Shown here piece after piece: positions 21,174-30,456 of a stretch of DNA of 64,000 nucleotides; the stretch's first letter is position 1, and each line of letters opens with the position of its first letter. Below the pieces are notes generated by a model. It was not told the origin of the DNA and did not search any database. It was given only the letters and a program-made list of their open reading frames with translations. Origin of the DNA: Xanthomonas floridensis (GTDB lineage Bacteria; Pseudomonadota; Gammaproteobacteria; Xanthomonadales; Xanthomonadaceae); assembly GCF_001642575.1 (NCBI RefSeq), contig NZ_LXNG01000010.1, forward strand, positions 62,001 through 126,000. Reading direction: 5' to 3'. A program made the translations under genes and the position numbers.

Positions 21174-22904
21174 TCAGGCGCCGCGGCGGGTCGCCATGGC
21201 CGTGACCCTGCCCTGCGCTTGGGCTTGTGCGACCGCCGCGCCTCCCAGCGCAACCGTGCGATCGGCCACCGCGGCCAGACTGGTGCGGTGCGACACCACC
21301 ACCAAGGCGGTTTGCGGCAACCGCTGCCGCAAGGTCACCAGGACCTGCTGTTCGGCATCGGCATCCAGGGCGCTGGTGGCCTCGTCCAGCACCGCCAGGG
21401 TCGGGGCGCGCAGCAACACCTGGGCCAGCAGCAGGCGTTGCAACTCACCGCCGGACAGGCGGCCCTCCTGCCCATTGATGACGGTGTCCAGGCCGTGCCC
21501 TTCGCGTTGCAGCCGTGCGCTCAGGCCCACATCGCACAGCACGTCCCACATGTGGTCATCGGGCGTCCCCGGCAGCGCCCAGTCCAGGCACTCGCGCACG
21601 TTGCGTTGCCAGGGCCGCACGGCCTGACTGACATAGGCGCTATGGCGGATCAGCTGTCGATAGGCGGCAAAATCCAGCCGACGCCCGCTCATCTGCGCCT
21701 CGAACAGCAGTGGCGGCGTTTGCCCTGACAGCACGTCCATCAAGCTGCTCTTGCCGATGCCGGACGGGCCGACCACCAAGGTCATCTCCCCCGCCGCCAG
21801 CAGCAAGCCGTCGATCGCAAGCGCGGGCAGCGGCGGTGCCAGATCGATGTGCTCCAGATGCAGCACGGCCGGCAGCCGTTCGCCAGCCGCGCTGGATGCA
21901 GGCGCACCTGCCCTGCCCAGATCCACGTAGCGCCGCCACAGCTGCAGGGCGGGCCAGGCTGAGCGCAACTGCTGCACGCTCTGCCGCGTGGTGACCAGGT
22001 ACGGCAGCAGGCGACCAAGCAACAGACTGACCGTGATCAGCGCCGCGCGGTCGGCGCCCTGCCACAGGTTGGCGAGCACCAGGATGCCGGCAATGGCAGC
22101 CACCGCGGTGAGCTCCAGCACCAGGCGGCTGGCGGCCACCAGTTCCTGCTGCTGCGCGTATCCGTGTCCCAGGCGGGTGGACATGTGCTCGTACTGCCGG
22201 GTTTCCACCGCTTCGCGCTGAAACGAGCGCACATGGCGCAGGCGGCGCGGGAAGTCCTCGCTCAACCAGAACAGCTGGGTCATGTCGGCGACGTAGTCGC
22301 GGCTGATGCGCGCCTGCACATCGCTGCGGGAGATGCGCAGCCCCAGCCATGCCAGCAGCGCGAGCAGCGGTGTCGCAAGCAGCAACGCAGGCACGATCAA
22401 CACCGCCACGCACACGCTGACCAGCGCGGTGATACCGGCCACCAGCAACTGCAAGACCGCGCTGAACCCTTGCGTTGCGATTTCGATGTTATAGGTCAGC
22501 ACGTTGGCGATTTCCGCCGAACTGGCGCCCGACAAGGCCGGCAGCGGCGCATCCATCAGCGCCGCATGCACGCGCCGGCGCAGGCCCAGCGCATAACGGC
22601 TGGTCAGGCGCGCGGCCAGCCGCGCGCCGTGCCAACGCAACAGCGCGAACAGCACGCTGACGACCACAAACACACCGGCCTGCATCGGCAGGCCACCGGG
22701 CACGGCCAGCCGATAGCCGGCCAGCTGCACGCTGTGGCCGGGTTGCACCAGCGGCAACAGACACACCGCCACGAGGCTGCCAACGAATGCGGCCGCCAGC
22801 GACACTGCCACGTACAGTGCGACGGCCGGCCGGTCCGCCGGCACCAGCGTGTCGACGAAGCCATGCAGCACTAACCGGATTCGATTGCGTGCGTGCCGAA
22901 ACAT
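21174..22904 (-). CDS. ABC exporter (fused membrane and ATPase domains)
   Basis: The 576-residue protein has a six-helix exporter-type membrane domain (about 1-320) and a C-terminal nucleotide-binding domain with Walker A VGPSGIGKSSL, signature LSGGELQRLLLAQVLL and Walker B TLAVLDEATSALD, then the H-loop VVVSHRTSL. Size and architecture match type IV ABC exporters of lipids, oligosaccharides or peptides, including lasso-peptide and other RiPP exporters. No peptidase C39 domain is present. The ATG at 22904 (MFRHARNRIR) is chosen over a 71-codon extension that runs into the preceding gene. It lies 58 bases after the HPr-kinase-like gene and should be co-transcribed with it. Confidence 0.88.
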   Translation of the reverse strand: MFRHARNRIRLVLHGFVDTLVPADRPAVALYVAVSLAAAFVGSLVAVCLLPLVQPGHSVQLAGYRLAVPGGLPMQAGVFVVVSVLFALLRWHGARLAARLTSRYALGLRRRVHAALMDAPLPALSGASSAEIANVLTYNIEIATQGFSAVLQLLVAGITALVSVCVAVLIVPALLLATPLLALLAWLGLRISRSDVQARISRDYVADMTQLFWLSEDFPRRLRHVRSFQREAVETRQYEHMSTRLGHGYAQQQELVAASRLVLELTAVAAIAGILVLANLWQGADRAALITVSLLLGRLLPYLVTTRQSVQQLRSAWPALQLWRRYVDLGRAGAPASSAAGERLPAVLHLEHIDLAPPLPALAIDGLLLAAGEMTLVVGPSGIGKSSLMDVLSGQTPPLLFEAQMSGRRLDFAAYRQLIRHSAYVSQAVRPWQRNVRECLDWALPGTPDDHMWDVLCDVGLSARLQREGHGLDTVINGQEGRLSGGELQRLLLAQVLLRAPTLAVLDEATSALDADAEQQVLVTLRQRLPQTALVVVSHRTSLAAVADRTVALGGAAVAQAQAQGRVTAMATRRGA

Positions 22905-22962
22905 CAGCCGCCCACATCGCCTGCAGTGCCGACCCGCGCCAGCTGCCGGTCGCGCAGCGGCC

Positions 22963-24036
22963 TCATCGCAGCACCTGCAACAAGGCGTCCAGCGAGGCCC
23001 GCGGATGCGCGCCACGGTGCAGGGTGAACATGCCGACGCGCTGCACCTGCGCCACGAAGCGTTGCCACCCCGGCTGGCCGGCGGCATACGGCTGGTCGCG
23101 CTGCAGGCACTGCGCAATCTGCGCGGCTGGCACGGGCATCAGGCCGTTGCCCGATGCACTGGCCGGTTGCTTGGACAGCATCACCACGGCACTCAGCTGC
23201 AAGGGCCTGGATGCAAGCGTGGCATGGCCGTGACGGATGTCGACTTCGAACTTTTCCACGCCGCTGCGGCGACGAATGATCGGCGAGGCCGCGATCCATG
23301 CGCGAGTGGGCGCATCGACCAAGCCTAGGGCCTCGGGCCGCAGATGCAGGAAGTTGGCCACGCCGGTGGTCAGCAGGCTGTCCGGCGCCACGAATACGCC
23401 ATCTTCGGCGATGAACTCCAGCCCGTGCAGCAGGCTGTGCAGCGCCAGCGTGGATTTGCCCGCGCCACTGGCGCCGAGCAGCAGCACGCTGCGGCCGCGC
23501 CGGCCCACGCAGGCGCCGTGCAGCGGCACCAGCCCCATGCCACGCGCGGCCAGCAGGAACACCGCAAACTCGATCAGCTCGTAGCGCACGTGGTACGCAT
23601 GCGCCAACATGTCCTCCGAGACCACCAGCATGGCGCGGCGCTCCGGAATCGACAGCATCAGGTAGTTGCAGGCATCCATCACGCCACAGACCAGGCCGCC
23701 CACTGCATGCGTGCGCACCGGCGGCGGCTCGGCGACCACGCTGCCGTGCGCGCGCGGCAACAGATCCAGGGTGATGTGGAACTGCGGCGCACCCGGCAGG
23801 TGATGTGCCGGCAAGCCGGCATAGGCGGCATCGACCAGGGCCAGCAGCGCCGGGCTGTCGCTGTGGAAGTGGAACAGCGCACCGAGAATCTGCCGCTGCA
23901 CGCTGAAGACGCGCGCGCGTTGCTCGCCGAACGGGTCCGCCGCCTCGGCGGCCTGCGCCGCGGCGCGTGCGCGCTCTTCCAGCGGCTGGTATTGCGCCAA
24001 CGCAGCCGACTGCGGCATGCCTGTCATCCAATGCAC
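22963..24036 (-). CDS. HPr-kinase-related P-loop protein
   Basis: The 357-residue product has an N-terminal half without clear motifs and a C-terminal HprK/PckA-like P-loop kinase domain: PLHGACVGRRGRSVLLLGASGAGKST (P-loop at 188-195, conserved His173), then LEFIAEDGVFV. HprK-related kinases outside the sugar PTS system occur in exopolysaccharide and modified-peptide loci, often beside a nucleotidyltransferase-fold protein and a PqqD-like peptide chaperone. A nucleotidyltransferase-fold gene is nearby (25944-27158), but I find no PqqD-like frame. The target of phosphorylation, if any, is unknown. ATGs at 24036, 24027 and 24018 are all possible. Confidence 0.8.
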   Translation of the reverse strand: MHWMTGMPQSAALAQYQPLEERARAAAQAAEAADPFGEQRARVFSVQRQILGALFHFHSDSPALLALVDAAYAGLPAHHLPGAPQFHITLDLLPRAHGSVVAEPPPVRTHAVGGLVCGVMDACNYLMLSIPERRAMLVVSEDMLAHAYHVRYELIEFAVFLLAARGMGLVPLHGACVGRRGRSVLLLGASGAGKSTLALHSLLHGLEFIAEDGVFVAPDSLLTTGVANFLHLRPEALGLVDAPTRAWIAASPIIRRRSGVEKFEVDIRHGHATLASRPLQLSAVVMLSKQPASASGNGLMPVPAAQIAQCLQRDQPYAAGQPGWQRFVAQVQRVGMFTLHRGAHPRASLDALLQVLR

Positions 24037-24067
24037 CGATCAGCCGGTGTGTGCCGACTGCACGCGC

Positions 24068-24081
24068 AAAGGTTGCATCGC
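24068..24081 (+). promoter_or_regulatory. 14-base motif shared with the other end of the locus
   Basis: The sequence aaaggttgcatcgc lies in the 195-base divergent region between the HprK-like and radical SAM genes. Its exact reverse complement occurs at 41277-41290, upstream of the fdtA operon. It is a candidate shared regulatory site; no known consensus is claimed. Confidence 0.35.
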
Positions 24082-24231
24082 TATACGCGATAAACGGGCG
24101 TCACCGGTTGCCATGTCACGCAGCGCAGCAGCGCAACCAAAGACGCCTGTGCGCGCACCTACTGCCGAGCCGAATGCCGGTGTCTGCGCACGCCGCCGCT
24201 GCGCGCCACCTGGCGACAGAACGAGAGCCTT

Positions 24232-25728
24232 GTGCAGATGCTAAAGATCCAGGTCAGTCATTCGTATTTCCTGCGTTACGACCCCAAGCAATGGGAACGC
24301 GGCAAGCCGTACCCCCCGCTGGCCACCTTGCAGATTGCGGCATTGCTGCGCGAACGCGGGCATGTCCTGAGCCTGTTCGACGCCATGCTGGCCGACGATG
24401 TCGAGGACTACGCCGGCGCGCTGCACGATGCGCACCCGGAGCTGGTGGTGTTCTATGAGGACAACTTCAACTTCCTCACCAAGATGTGCCTGAGCCGCAT
24501 GCGCGAGGCGGCGTGCCGCATGATCGGACAGGCGCGCGCGGCCGGCTGCCGGGTGCTGGTGGCGGGCTCGGATGCGTCCGACAACCCGGACGCGTTTCTG
24601 GCCGCCGGTGCGCATGCGGTTTTGATCGGCGAAGGCATCGCACCGTTGATCGAGTTGATCGAGCGGGTTGAACGCAATCCGCAGATCGACACGCAGGCCT
24701 GGTTGTCCGGTGTCGCACGCATCGCCACCAGCGATCCGGCAGCGGTACGCGCGCATCCGGGTGCACAGCCACCGGATGCGCGCCTGGGCGGCCTGCCCGC
24801 CTGGGACCTGGTCGACATGCCGCGCTACCAGCGCTTCTGGCGGGAGCGACATGGCTATTTCAGCCTGAACATGGCCGCCTCGCGCGGTTGTCCATTCCGT
24901 TGCAACTGGTGCGCCAAGCCGATCTGGGGCAACCACTACAAGCGTCGCGATGCCGAGGACGTGGCTGCCGAGATGATCCATCTCAAACGCACCTTCCAGC
25001 CCGATCACCTGTGGATGGCCGACGACATCTTCGGCTTCCATATCGACTGGGTGGAGACGTTTGCGCAGCGCTTGAGCGAGGCCGACGGCGCCATTCCATT
25101 CACCATCCAGACCCGCGCAGACCTGGCCAGCGAGCGCATGGCCGCGGCACTGGCGCGCGCCGGATGTGCGGAGGCCTGGATCGGTGCGGAAAGCGGCAGC
25201 CAGCGCATCCTCGACAGGATGACCAAGGGCACCGAGGTGGCCGAGGTGATCGCCGCCCGCCAGCGGCTGGGCGCGCACGGAATCCGCGTGGGCTTCTTCA
25301 TCCAGCTGGGCTATCTGGGCGAAGAGCTCGACGACATCCTGGCCACGCGTGCACTGGTGACCCAGGCTAATCCGGACATCATCGGCGTCAGCGTGTCCTA
25401 TCCGCTGCCGGGCACCAAGTTCTACGAAGAAGTGAAGAACCAGCTCGGCGGCAAGACGCATTGGCAGGATAGCGACGACCTGGCGATGATGTTCCACGGC
25501 GCCTACGACTCGGAGTTCTACCGCAGCGTGCGCGATCTGTTGCACACCCAGGTGGACCTGCAGCAGGCGCGGGGCACGATGACGGCCGATGCCGTTGCGC
25601 AGGCCTGCGAGCAGCTGGAAGCGCGCTGGTCCGCCTTGATCGCCTCCGAACAGCTGCACCGTACCGAGCCGCTGGCCACCCTGACCGCACGGCCACCCCG
25701 GCAGCTGTCCACGGTGCTGGTGGGCTAG
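24232..25728 (+). CDS. B12-binding-domain radical SAM protein
   Basis: The 498-residue protein has an N-terminal cobalamin-binding Rossmann-like domain (about 1-150, with VLVAGSDASDNPDAFLAAGAHAVLIGEG) and a radical SAM core with the 4Fe-4S motif Cys220, Cys224, Cys227 (CPFRCNWC). It also has GAESGSQRILDRMTKGT and a GVSVSYPLPGTKFYE segment typical of BchE/MiaB-like fold members. Related enzymes appear in oligosaccharide and natural-product loci and often methylate or rearrange unreactive carbons. GTG at 24232 and ATG at 24238 are both possible starts, with GAGAG a few bases upstream. It probably forms an operon with the nucleotidyltransferase-fold gene. Confidence 0.9.
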   Translation: MQMLKIQVSHSYFLRYDPKQWERGKPYPPLATLQIAALLRERGHVLSLFDAMLADDVEDYAGALHDAHPELVVFYEDNFNFLTKMCLSRMREAACRMIGQARAAGCRVLVAGSDASDNPDAFLAAGAHAVLIGEGIAPLIELIERVERNPQIDTQAWLSGVARIATSDPAAVRAHPGAQPPDARLGGLPAWDLVDMPRYQRFWRERHGYFSLNMAASRGCPFRCNWCAKPIWGNHYKRRDAEDVAAEMIHLKRTFQPDHLWMADDIFGFHIDWVETFAQRLSEADGAIPFTIQTRADLASERMAAALARAGCAEAWIGAESGSQRILDRMTKGTEVAEVIAARQRLGAHGIRVGFFIQLGYLGEELDDILATRALVTQANPDIIGVSVSYPLPGTKFYEEVKNQLGGKTHWQDSDDLAMMFHGAYDSEFYRSVRDLLHTQVDLQQARGTMTADAVAQACEQLEARWSALIASEQLHRTEPLATLTARPPRQLSTVLVG

Positions 25729-25943
25729 CGTTTCATGTACTTGCCGGTGGACGCGAAATCGCCGCGTGCGCATCACGCCATCGCTCGCACGACCGAGCAG
25801 GAGCGCCACCCGCCAACGTGCTCGACGCCTCCCACGCAATCGTGGCGTGCAACACCGCCATCGCTGAGCCGTTCGCCGATACACCGCCACCACGCAGCAC
25901 CACCGTTGTGCCCCGCCCCTTCGACCTCCCGGATCACGCCCGC

Positions 25944-27158
25944 ATGCAGCCTTCGCTTCGCACCATCCGACACGGCCTGCACACGGCCACCGAGCAGCTG
26001 GCGCACGAGCTGGCGCAGCCAGGCGACGGCTCGCCGCAGTGGGACCGCCTGCAGTGGCAGCTGGCCGCAGCGGCGGCAGCGGCACATGGCGTGTCGCCGC
26101 TATTGCAGCGCCGCTCGTTGTGGCAGAACGCGCAATGGAACAGCTTCCTGAGCGAGCAGCGCGATCATGTCGAAGACCGCCATCGACGTATCGCGCTGCT
26201 GCTGACCCGCATCGACAGCGCCGCGCGTAGCGCCGGCATCGCGCTGGTGGGATTGAAGGGCACCGCCCTGCATCGGCTGGGCGTCTACCTGCCCGGCGAC
26301 CGCCCGATGGCGGACATCGACCTGCTGGTGGCGCCCGAAGACGCGTTGGCCACCGCTGCGCTGTTGTGCGAACTCGGGTATGAAGCCGCGTTCCAGCAAT
26401 GGAAGCACCAGGTGTTCAAACCGGTGCAAGGCGACGCCGTGGCGGGATTGGGCGAACACCGCGATGCTCCCATCAACATCGAAGTGCATACGCGCATCCA
26501 GGAACGCCTGCCGGTGCGCAGCGTGGACATCACTGCACGGATCTGGCCGGAGCACGCGCAGCCTGGTCTGAACCCCTACCCTTCCATTGGCGCCCTGATG
26601 TGCCACCTGCTGCTGCACGCAGCCGGAGGCATCTGCCATCGCAGCATCCGGCTGATGCATCTGCACGATCTTGCGTTGCTGGCGACCCGCATGGGCCCAC
26701 GCGACTGGCAGCAATTGTGGGAAGACGCGGCAGTGTCGCCCTGGTGGGCGTTGCCGCCGCTGCGCTTGCTGCAGCGGTATTACCGCGCGGTCGTGCCGGC
26801 GCAGGTGATGGCGCGGCTGCATGCCGAGTGCCCGCGCCTGCTGCGCCTGCGTGCCGGCCGGCAGACCCTGACCACCGCCTCGTGCTCCAACCTGTGGCTG
26901 TCGGCCCTGCCCGGGATCGAGTGGTCTGGCTCGTTGAGCGAGGCGCGGCAGTACGTGCGCGAACGCGTGGTGCCGTCGGCGGAAAGCCGCAAGGAGCGTG
27001 CCGACATGCTGCACACCCAACTCTGGCTGCAGGATCAGCCATGGGTGCGCCAGACCCAGGCACGCCGGCTGATGACGCGGCTGACCCGCCCGGTCCCGCG
27101 CACCGACATGCTGTACGTCGTGCGCGCGGCGCTGGATGGATATCTGCAGCCGGCGTGA
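25944..27158 (+). CDS. nucleotidyltransferase-fold protein (NTP_transf_5 type)
   Basis: The 404-residue product has the pattern ALVGLKGTALHRLGVY then DRPMADIDLLV at about residues 90-130. This is the GT plus DxD layout of the uncharacterised nucleotidyltransferase group that recurs in polysaccharide and RiPP clusters. The rest is helical, with a Trp-rich C-terminal half. Some relatives modify lasso peptides, but the donor and acceptor here are unknown. The frame is open from a GTG at 25818; ATG at 25944 (MQPSLRTIRHG) is preferred because the preceding 42 codons look non-coding (Pro/Thr/Ala-rich). Confidence 0.78.
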   Translation: MQPSLRTIRHGLHTATEQLAHELAQPGDGSPQWDRLQWQLAAAAAAAHGVSPLLQRRSLWQNAQWNSFLSEQRDHVEDRHRRIALLLTRIDSAARSAGIALVGLKGTALHRLGVYLPGDRPMADIDLLVAPEDALATAALLCELGYEAAFQQWKHQVFKPVQGDAVAGLGEHRDAPINIEVHTRIQERLPVRSVDITARIWPEHAQPGLNPYPSIGALMCHLLLHAAGGICHRSIRLMHLHDLALLATRMGPRDWQQLWEDAAVSPWWALPPLRLLQRYYRAVVPAQVMARLHAECPRLLRLRAGRQTLTTASCSNLWLSALPGIEWSGSLSEARQYVRERVVPSAESRKERADMLHTQLWLQDQPWVRQTQARRLMTRLTRPVPRTDMLYVVRAALDGYLQPA

Positions 27159-27402
27159 GTCCTGGCCGGCTACCGGGTGGTCGCTGTGCTATTCCCCTTG
27201 ATTGACGTGCTGGCCCGGCACCGCCAGTTGCCGGAGCATGCGCCGCACTATCGCGCTGGACAGCTGAAACCGCATGAGAAGACGCCCGCTCAACCTCCGC
27301 GATGTGTCACTGCACACGCGGCGGCGGTAACCCTACTCCAGCGCCGAGACCGGCCAGCGCGGCCGCAACGGTCTGACGGCGCGCGTTCCTGGACCCACAC
27401 AC

Positions 27403-28515
27403 TCAGTGCAGCGGTCGCCGCTCGCACAGCTGACGGTAGAGGTGTTCAAACTGGCGTGTGGTGAACGCCGCATCTTCGCGGACCGCGCGGCATTGCGCGG
27501 CCCAGGCCAGGCGCAGGCGGAGTTCGTCATCGCCAAGCACCTGGCGGATGGCCTCGGCCATGCCCGCCCAATCGCCTGGCGGAACCGCCAACGCTGCGAC
27601 CGGTGCCCACTCGATGAGGTGGCCAACCGCGGTGCCGACGGTGGGAACGCCGGCAACAGCGGCTTCCAGCAGCACCAACGGGCCGGCTTCATGCAACGAG
27701 GACAGCACCAGCAGATCGGCCGCCAGCATGATCGGGCGCAATTCGCGCTGGGTCTTGAAGCCGAGCAAGCGCACCTGCTCCTGCAGGCCAAGCTGCTGCA
27801 CCAGGCGCTGCATGGCACCGTCCAGCGTATCGACGCCGACCATGTCCAGCGTAAAGGCGACGCCGGCGCGCTTGAGCGCGGCCATTGCTTGCAGCAAGGT
27901 GCGCTGATCCTTGACCGGATTGAGGCTGGCGACATGCAGCAACCGTGCGCTCGCACCGTGGCGTGCACGCGGCGGCGCCGCCGGCCATGCGCGCAGATCC
28001 ACACCCAACGGCACCCGCTGCGCGCGCAGGCCCAGTGCCTGCAGGGAGGCAATGATCGGTTCACTGGCAGCGGTCACCCGGTTGGCCAGGCGCAGGATCA
28101 CCGCTTCGCGCAGGCGTCCACGCCAACGCCGGCGGCCGCCGTAGCCGATCGCATGCAACGCCACCAGTTCACCGCCGGCGATATGCACCACGCTGGGACG
28201 CCGCAGCAGCCGCGCCGCAACAACGGCGATCAGGCTGCAGTAGCCGGAGAAGATCGCCTGGATCACATCGAACGGCGCACGCCGATGTTCCTCGACGATG
28301 GCCGCCACTGCACGCAGGCGCGTGCGCCGCTCACCGATGTTGTGCACCTTGGCGCCGCGCAGCATCCAGGTGGCCGGCAGCGGCTCCTGATGCAGGACGA
28401 ACACGTGCACCTCATGGTGGCGCGCCAGCCACTCGATCAAGGTCAGGAACACCGGGATCACGCGGACCTCGCCACTGCGGTCCACCCCTCCCGGCACCAC
28501 CAGCGCCAGTTTCAT
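27403..28515 (-). CDS. glycosyltransferase family 4
   Basis: The 370-residue GT-B protein begins MKLALVVPGGVDRSGE and has the donor-site region LLHVASLNPVKDQRTLL, then SSLHEAGPLVLLEAAVAGVPTVGTAVG, the EX7E-like motif of retaining GT4 enzymes. It would add one sugar to a lipid-linked acceptor on the cytoplasmic face. The start overlaps the stop of the upstream GT4 gene by 4 bases. It is the last gene of the leftward polysaccharide operon. The frame extends upstream into the neighbouring gene and is not used. Confidence 0.92.
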   Translation of the reverse strand: MKLALVVPGGVDRSGEVRVIPVFLTLIEWLARHHEVHVFVLHQEPLPATWMLRGAKVHNIGERRTRLRAVAAIVEEHRRAPFDVIQAIFSGYCSLIAVVAARLLRRPSVVHIAGGELVALHAIGYGGRRRWRGRLREAVILRLANRVTAASEPIIASLQALGLRAQRVPLGVDLRAWPAAPPRARHGASARLLHVASLNPVKDQRTLLQAMAALKRAGVAFTLDMVGVDTLDGAMQRLVQQLGLQEQVRLLGFKTQRELRPIMLAADLLVLSSLHEAGPLVLLEAAVAGVPTVGTAVGHLIEWAPVAALAVPPGDWAGMAEAIRQVLGDDELRLRLAWAAQCRAVREDAAFTTRQFEHLYRQLCERRPLH

Positions 28516-29642
28516 CGCGCATGCCCCTGCGCATGGCCCAGCAAGCCGGCGTAGGCCTGGGCCCACTGCCGCCCCACTGCGGCAAACGACAGGTGTGCGT
28601 CGAAATGGGCGCGCACGTGCGCGCGGCTGGGCCGCTGCCGAGAGACGCGTATCAACAGTTCCGACAGCGCAGCGGCATCGCCCACCGGCCAGAGTTCGCC
28701 CACCGTGCCGGCAGCGCTGAGCGCATTGAACGCAGGGATCTCGGTCAGCAGCGGCAGGCTGCCGCAGGCATAGGCCTCCAGCGCTGCGTAGCCGCAGCTT
28801 TCGGTATGACTGGCGGAGACGAAGATGTCGCTGGCCTGCAGCAAGGTCTGCACACGCGCATGCTCCACCTTGCCCAGCAAATGCACGCAGCGCGCCAGCA
28901 GCGGATCCTCGCGCAGCCGCTGCTGGATCTGCGTCAGCAGCGGCGCCTGGTCGAAGACGCACCACAGGTGCAGGCCAGGCACGCCACGCGCGGCCATGGC
29001 GACCGCATCGAGCACGCACAGGGGATCCTTGCCCGGGCTCAGATGACCCACCCACACCACACAGGGGTCGCCATGCAGTCCGGTCTGCTCGCGCGCCAGC
29101 GCCTGTGCGCCCGGCGTAAAGCGGCTGCTGGATTCGGGAATGGCAAAGAGCTGCGTGCCGGCACCGAACAGACGCGCACGCTGGAACGGCCGCGCCAGCG
29201 CCAGGGAGGTGAACGCGATTCCGGCAGCGGCCCCGTAGCGTGCCCGCCACACCAGGCGGCTCCACCATCGCGGCGGACGATTGGCATGATCCTGCAGCAG
29301 GATCGGCGTATGCGGCAGCAGACGCGCAAGCCGTCGCGCATCGCCGGCGAACTCCAGGCCATGCACATGGATCACATCGACGTCGAGTTCCTGCAGGAGC
29401 GCTTGCAGCATGCTGGCGCGTGCAGCGCTGCCACGCAGGCCGAGCGCGCTAAACCAATACTGCACGCCGTGCCGCGACAAGCGTGCCTCCAGTGCAGAGG
29501 CCTGAATCACCGACACGCGGATACCCGCACTGGCCACCGCTTCGGCGATGTCGGCCAGCGACGGCCAGTGCGCGAACACCTGCTCGATGCTCAGACCATC
29601 AGGAGTCGCCACCAGATTGAGCTGGGCCACATGCAGGGTCAT
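28512..29642 (-). CDS. glycosyltransferase family 4
   Basis: The 376-residue GT-B protein starts MTLHVAQLNLVATPDG. The acceptor-side domain contains VDVIHVHGLEFAGDARRLARLL; the donor domain has CVVWVGHLSPGKDPLCVLDA and SHTESCGYAALEAYACGSLPLLTEI, matching the GT4 EX7E pattern. It overlaps the next GT4 gene by 4 bases and lies 115 bases after the methyltransferase gene. The longer frame to 29738 would add 32 residues without family support. Sugar specificity cannot be read from the sequence. Confidence 0.91.
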   Translation of the reverse strand: MTLHVAQLNLVATPDGLSIEQVFAHWPSLADIAEAVASAGIRVSVIQASALEARLSRHGVQYWFSALGLRGSAARASMLQALLQELDVDVIHVHGLEFAGDARRLARLLPHTPILLQDHANRPPRWWSRLVWRARYGAAAGIAFTSLALARPFQRARLFGAGTQLFAIPESSSRFTPGAQALAREQTGLHGDPCVVWVGHLSPGKDPLCVLDAVAMAARGVPGLHLWCVFDQAPLLTQIQQRLREDPLLARCVHLLGKVEHARVQTLLQASDIFVSASHTESCGYAALEAYACGSLPLLTEIPAFNALSAAGTVGELWPVGDAAALSELLIRVSRQRPSRAHVRAHFDAHLSFAAVGRQWAQAYAGLLGHAQGHAR

Positions 29643-29757
29643 GGCGTGCCCAGCGGCGCGCGATGGATGTGCACGCCACATCGCCCAGGTCCGCAGCACA
29701 GCGGCGGACAGCCGGCACCGCTCGTACGGCGCGGCCACCGCCTATCGATCCGCGCGC

Positions 29758-30456
29758 TCACGCGACGCGCCGCAACCGCAGCACCAGGGCCACCGGGACC
29801 TGCAGCGCCACCTTGTCGAACCGCGCACCGGCGGGAATATCGGCCGGATCCAGCATCGGCTCGGCAACGGCTTCGATCGCAAAGCCCAATGCCGTGCAGG
29901 CCGAATGCCAGTGGCTATACAGATGCTGGGTGTGACGCACGGCGTAGTGGCGGCCGTCGGACTTGAAATCGCGGCGCCAGCCCAGCGCATCGCCGATCGG
30001 GTGCACGTCGCTGCACAGCACGATGCCATCGGGACGAGTGACGCGATGCAGCTCTTCCAGCGCCGGCCACAAGCGCGGCAGATGCCCGACCACCAGCCCG
30101 CAGACACTGAAATCGGCCACCGCATCGGCGAGCGGCAAGTGATCGAGGCTGCCCTGCTGCAGGCTCACCCGCCCAGGCGGCCAGTGCTGCGCCAGTTCGG
30201 TACCGGCACGCTGCAGCATCTGCGGCGACAGATCGACGCCGGTAACGTGCCGCGCACCCCGCCGCAAGGCATGAACCATGTAACGGCCGCTGCCACAGCC
30301 TGCATCCAGCACATGCTGGCCCTGCAGCACCGCCGGCATCAGGCCGAGCATGGCGCGCTCTTCGGCCAGCATCACCGGATTGTGCGCATGCGGCGGATAT
30401 GCCTGCGCCCATAGCGCATACGCATCCACCGGATCGAGAACCGGCACTGCGCTCAC
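29758..30456 (-). CDS. class I SAM-dependent methyltransferase
   Basis: The 232-residue protein has motif I HVLDAGCGSGRYM, an acidic residue after beta-2 (HVTGVDLSPQMLQRA) and VADFSVCGLVVGHL as motif II-like, so it should bind S-adenosylmethionine. Its start overlaps the amidohydrolase stop by 4 bases, so the two proteins are likely made together. The acceptor is unknown; O- or N-methylation of a sugar or of a small molecule is possible. Confidence 0.87.
   Translation of the reverse strand: MSAVPVLDPVDAYALWAQAYPPHAHNPVMLAEERAMLGLMPAVLQGQHVLDAGCGSGRYMVHALRRGARHVTGVDLSPQMLQRAGTELAQHWPPGRVSLQQGSLDHLPLADAVADFSVCGLVVGHLPRLWPALEELHRVTRPDGIVLCSDVHPIGDALGWRRDFKSDGRHYAVRHTQHLYSHWHSACTALGFAIEAVAEPMLDPADIPAGARFDKVALQVPVALVLRLRRVA

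Noticed and set aside
21174-27158. Lasso-peptide biosynthetic cluster
   Set aside because: HprK-like, nucleotidyltransferase and ABC genes fit, but no precursor, transglutaminase-like protease or asparagine-synthetase-like cyclase was found.
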